From: an uncultured Eubacteriales bacterium
Lineage (GTDB): Bacteria; Bacillota; Clostridia; Christensenellales; Aristaeellaceae
Assembly (NCBI GenBank): GCA_902782795.1
Contig: CACZOT010000169.1
Coordinates: 1-7,645 of the forward strand
Length of the DNA: 7,645 bases
Direction of reading: 5' to 3'
The notes under the pieces were generated by a model. That model did no database searches. It saw only the letters and a list, made by a program, of their open reading frames with translations, and was not told the origin of the DNA. The position numbers and the translations under genes were made by a program. Positions 6,250 to 7,645 of the stretch are shown piece by piece (the stretch's first letter is position 1; each line of letters starts with the position of its first letter).

Positions 6250-7122
6250 ATGCGCAGCATGACCGGCTACGGCCGCTGCACCGTCGAGCGCGACGGGCGC
6301 GTCCTCACCGTCGAAGCCAAGAGCGTCAACCATCGCTTTCTCGATATCGCCTTCCGCATGCCCAGGTCCTTCTCCTTTATGGAGGACGATATGCGCCGTC
6401 AGATCGGCACGGTCCTCAAGCGCGGGCATGTGGACGTGTTCGTCACCTACAAGAACCTGCGCGAGGATTCCAAGCAGGTCGAGATCGACCCTGCTCTCCT
6501 CGCGGGCTATATGAAGGCCCTGGACGAGGCCGAGAGCAAATACGGCCTCAAGGACGACCGCAGCCTCACGCGCGTGCTGGGCTTCCGGGATATCCTCGTC
6601 GTCTCCGAGGCGGAAGAGGACGAAGACGCCCTGCGCGCCCTCATGACCGAGGCCCTGGGCGGCGCTCTTTCCGAGAACGACCGCATGCGCGAGCGCGAGG
6701 GCGTCTCCATGAAGGAGGATTTCCTCGTGCGGGCGGCCAACATCGCCGCCATCCGCGAGAGGATCGCGAAGCGCTGGCCCGAGATCCAGGAGGAATACCG
6801 CGAAAAGCTCACCGCGCGGCTTCGCGAACTCGTCGGCCAGAACGCCGACGAGGGCCGCATCCTCACCGAGGCCGCCATCGTCGCGGACCGGAGCGCCATC
6901 GACGAGGAGCTCGTGCGGCTCCAGAGCCACCTGGGCCAATTGCATGAGATGATCCAGGCCGCCGAGCCCGTGGGCCGCAAGCTCGATTTCCTCGTGCAGG
7001 AGATGAACCGAGAGGTCAACACCATCGGCTCCAAGACGCAGGATATCGCCGTCACCGGCGCGGTCGTGGAGTGCAAAAGCGAGATCGAAAAGCTGCGCGA
7101 GCAGGTTCAGAACGTGGAATAG
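6250..7122 (+). CDS. yicC: YicC/YloC family endoribonuclease-type protein
   Basis: This 290-residue protein matches the usual length of the YicC family (about 285-295). The family signatures are at both ends: RSMTGYGR (2-9) and AKSVNHRFLDI (23-33) in the N-terminal domain, and LDFLVQEMNREVNTIGSK (245-262) with KSEIEKLREQVQNVE at the C-terminus (DUF1732). In between are a KRGHVDV segment (57-63) and REREGVSM, followed by long charged helices. Members such as E. coli YicC and B. subtilis YloC are reported as hexameric RNA endonucleases involved in small-RNA or mRNA turnover; the physiological targets here are unknown. It has its own promoter and a strong ribosome binding site, and gmk follows after 24 bases, the conserved Firmicutes arrangement. 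Family assignment is secure; the ribonuclease role is carried over from characterised relatives. Confidence 0.95.
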   Translation: MRSMTGYGRCTVERDGRVLTVEAKSVNHRFLDIAFRMPRSFSFMEDDMRRQIGTVLKRGHVDVFVTYKNLREDSKQVEIDPALLAGYMKALDEAESKYGLKDDRSLTRVLGFRDILVVSEAEEDEDALRALMTEALGGALSENDRMREREGVSMKEDFLVRAANIAAIRERIAKRWPEIQEEYREKLTARLRELVGQNADEGRILTEAAIVADRSAIDEELVRLQSHLGQLHEMIQAAEPVGRKLDFLVQEMNREVNTIGSKTQDIAVTGAVVECKSEIEKLREQVQNVE

Positions 7123-7146
7123 AGCGCGCGGCCTTTGGAGGCACGT

Positions 7147-7645
7147 ATGACAAAACGAGGCAAGCTGTTCACCATGTCCGGCCCGTCCGGCGTCGGCAAG
7201 GGCACCATCGTGCGCGAGCTCATGCGCCAGTGCCCGCAGATGCGCCTGTCCGTCTCCTACGCCACGCGCCAGCCGCGCCCGGGCGAGATCGACGGGGTGC
7301 ACTATTTCTTCACCACCAAGGAGCATTTTCAGGAGATGGCCCAAAGGGGCGAGCTGCTCGAGTGGGCCGAAGTCCACGGGAACTTCTACGGCACCCCGCG
7401 CGCCTACGTGGAAAAGATGCTTTCCGAGGGGCACGACGTGCTCCTGGAGATCGACGTGCAGGGGAGCGGGCAGGTCAAGGGCAACATGCCGGAGACGGTG
7501 GAGATCTTCATCCTGCCGCCCTCCCGCGCGGAACTCGTGCGCAGGCTTTCCGGCCGCGGCACCGAGAGCCGCGAGCAGCTGGCCACGCGCATCGCCAACG
7601 CGGAGAAGGAGATCCGCGCGGGCGAAGGGTTCCCATACCATATCG
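7147..7645 (+). CDS. gmk: Guanylate kinase, 3' end beyond the window
   Basis: The first 166 residues of guanylate kinase, which phosphorylates GMP (and dGMP) to GDP with ATP and is essential for GTP supply and for lowering GMP. Visible are Walker A GPSGVGKGT (12-20), the GMP-binding stretch SYATRQPRPGE (37-47) with Ser37, Arg41, Arg44 and Glu47, Tyr53, the EWAEVHGNFYGTP segment (72-84), the VLLEIDVQG strand (98-106) and the lid RRLSGRGTES (132-141). Family length is about 200 residues, so roughly 35-40 are missing past the edge. The ATG has GGAGG 5 bases upstream. It lies 24 bases after yicC and is presumably co-transcribed with it. The remA gene that often lies between these two is absent. 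Confidence 0.96.
   Translation, partial: MTKRGKLFTMSGPSGVGKGTIVRELMRQCPQMRLSVSYATRQPRPGEIDGVHYFFTTKEHFQEMAQRGELLEWAEVHGNFYGTPRAYVEKMLSEGHDVLLEIDVQGSGQVKGNMPETVEIFILPPSRAELVRRLSGRGTESREQLATRIANAEKEIRAGEGFPYHI

Noticed and set aside
3235..7641. A very long open reading frame on the reverse strand (1468 codons) opposite ligA, yicC and gmk
   Set aside because: It lies exactly antisense to well-identified genes, and its product is His/Ala/Leu/Gly-rich without any domain. High G+C at third codon positions removes stop codons from this antisense frame, so it is a shadow.

Overview
The window looks like chromosomal DNA of a high-G+C member of the Firmicutes, most likely a Clostridia-type anaerobe. 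The clues are the pcrA...ligA and yicC-gmk gene pairs, strong GGAGG-type ribosome binding sites, and protein sequences close to clostridial forms. Species cannot be read from the sequence. Every intact gene except the first is on the + strand, and coding density is high.

Layout. Positions 1-158 hold the 5' end of a leftward gene for a sugar phosphate isomerase/epimerase-like TIM-barrel protein. A 238-base divergent intergenic region follows, with one promoter facing each way. The + strand promoter drives a tight run of genes: pcrA (UvrD/PcrA helicase, 397-2694), a broken P-loop kinase-like gene (2715-2947), an intact small P-loop kinase of the FlaR/adenylate-kinase-like type (2978-3493), a chloramphenicol acetyltransferase-like acyltransferase (3490-4164) and ligA (NAD+-dependent DNA ligase, 4204-6174). 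A second promoter at about 6190-6218 then serves yicC (6250-7122) and the start of gmk (guanylate kinase, 7147 to the window edge).

How the genes fit together. PcrA and LigA are core DNA repair and replication enzymes, and their genes are commonly adjacent in Firmicutes. Here three small accessory genes, one of them decayed, sit between the two and are joined by overlaps or short gaps, so they are probably co-transcribed with the repair genes without sharing their function. YicC (RNA metabolism) and Gmk (GMP to GDP) form a second conserved housekeeping pair; the remA gene often found between them is absent.

I found no CRISPR array, mobile element, tRNA or rRNA, and no convincing undescribed system. 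The points most worth checking are the frameshifted kinase remnant, the accessory insertion between pcrA and ligA, the altered motifs in LigA and in the acetyltransferase-like protein, and an identical TGTGGTAT promoter core at all three promoters.
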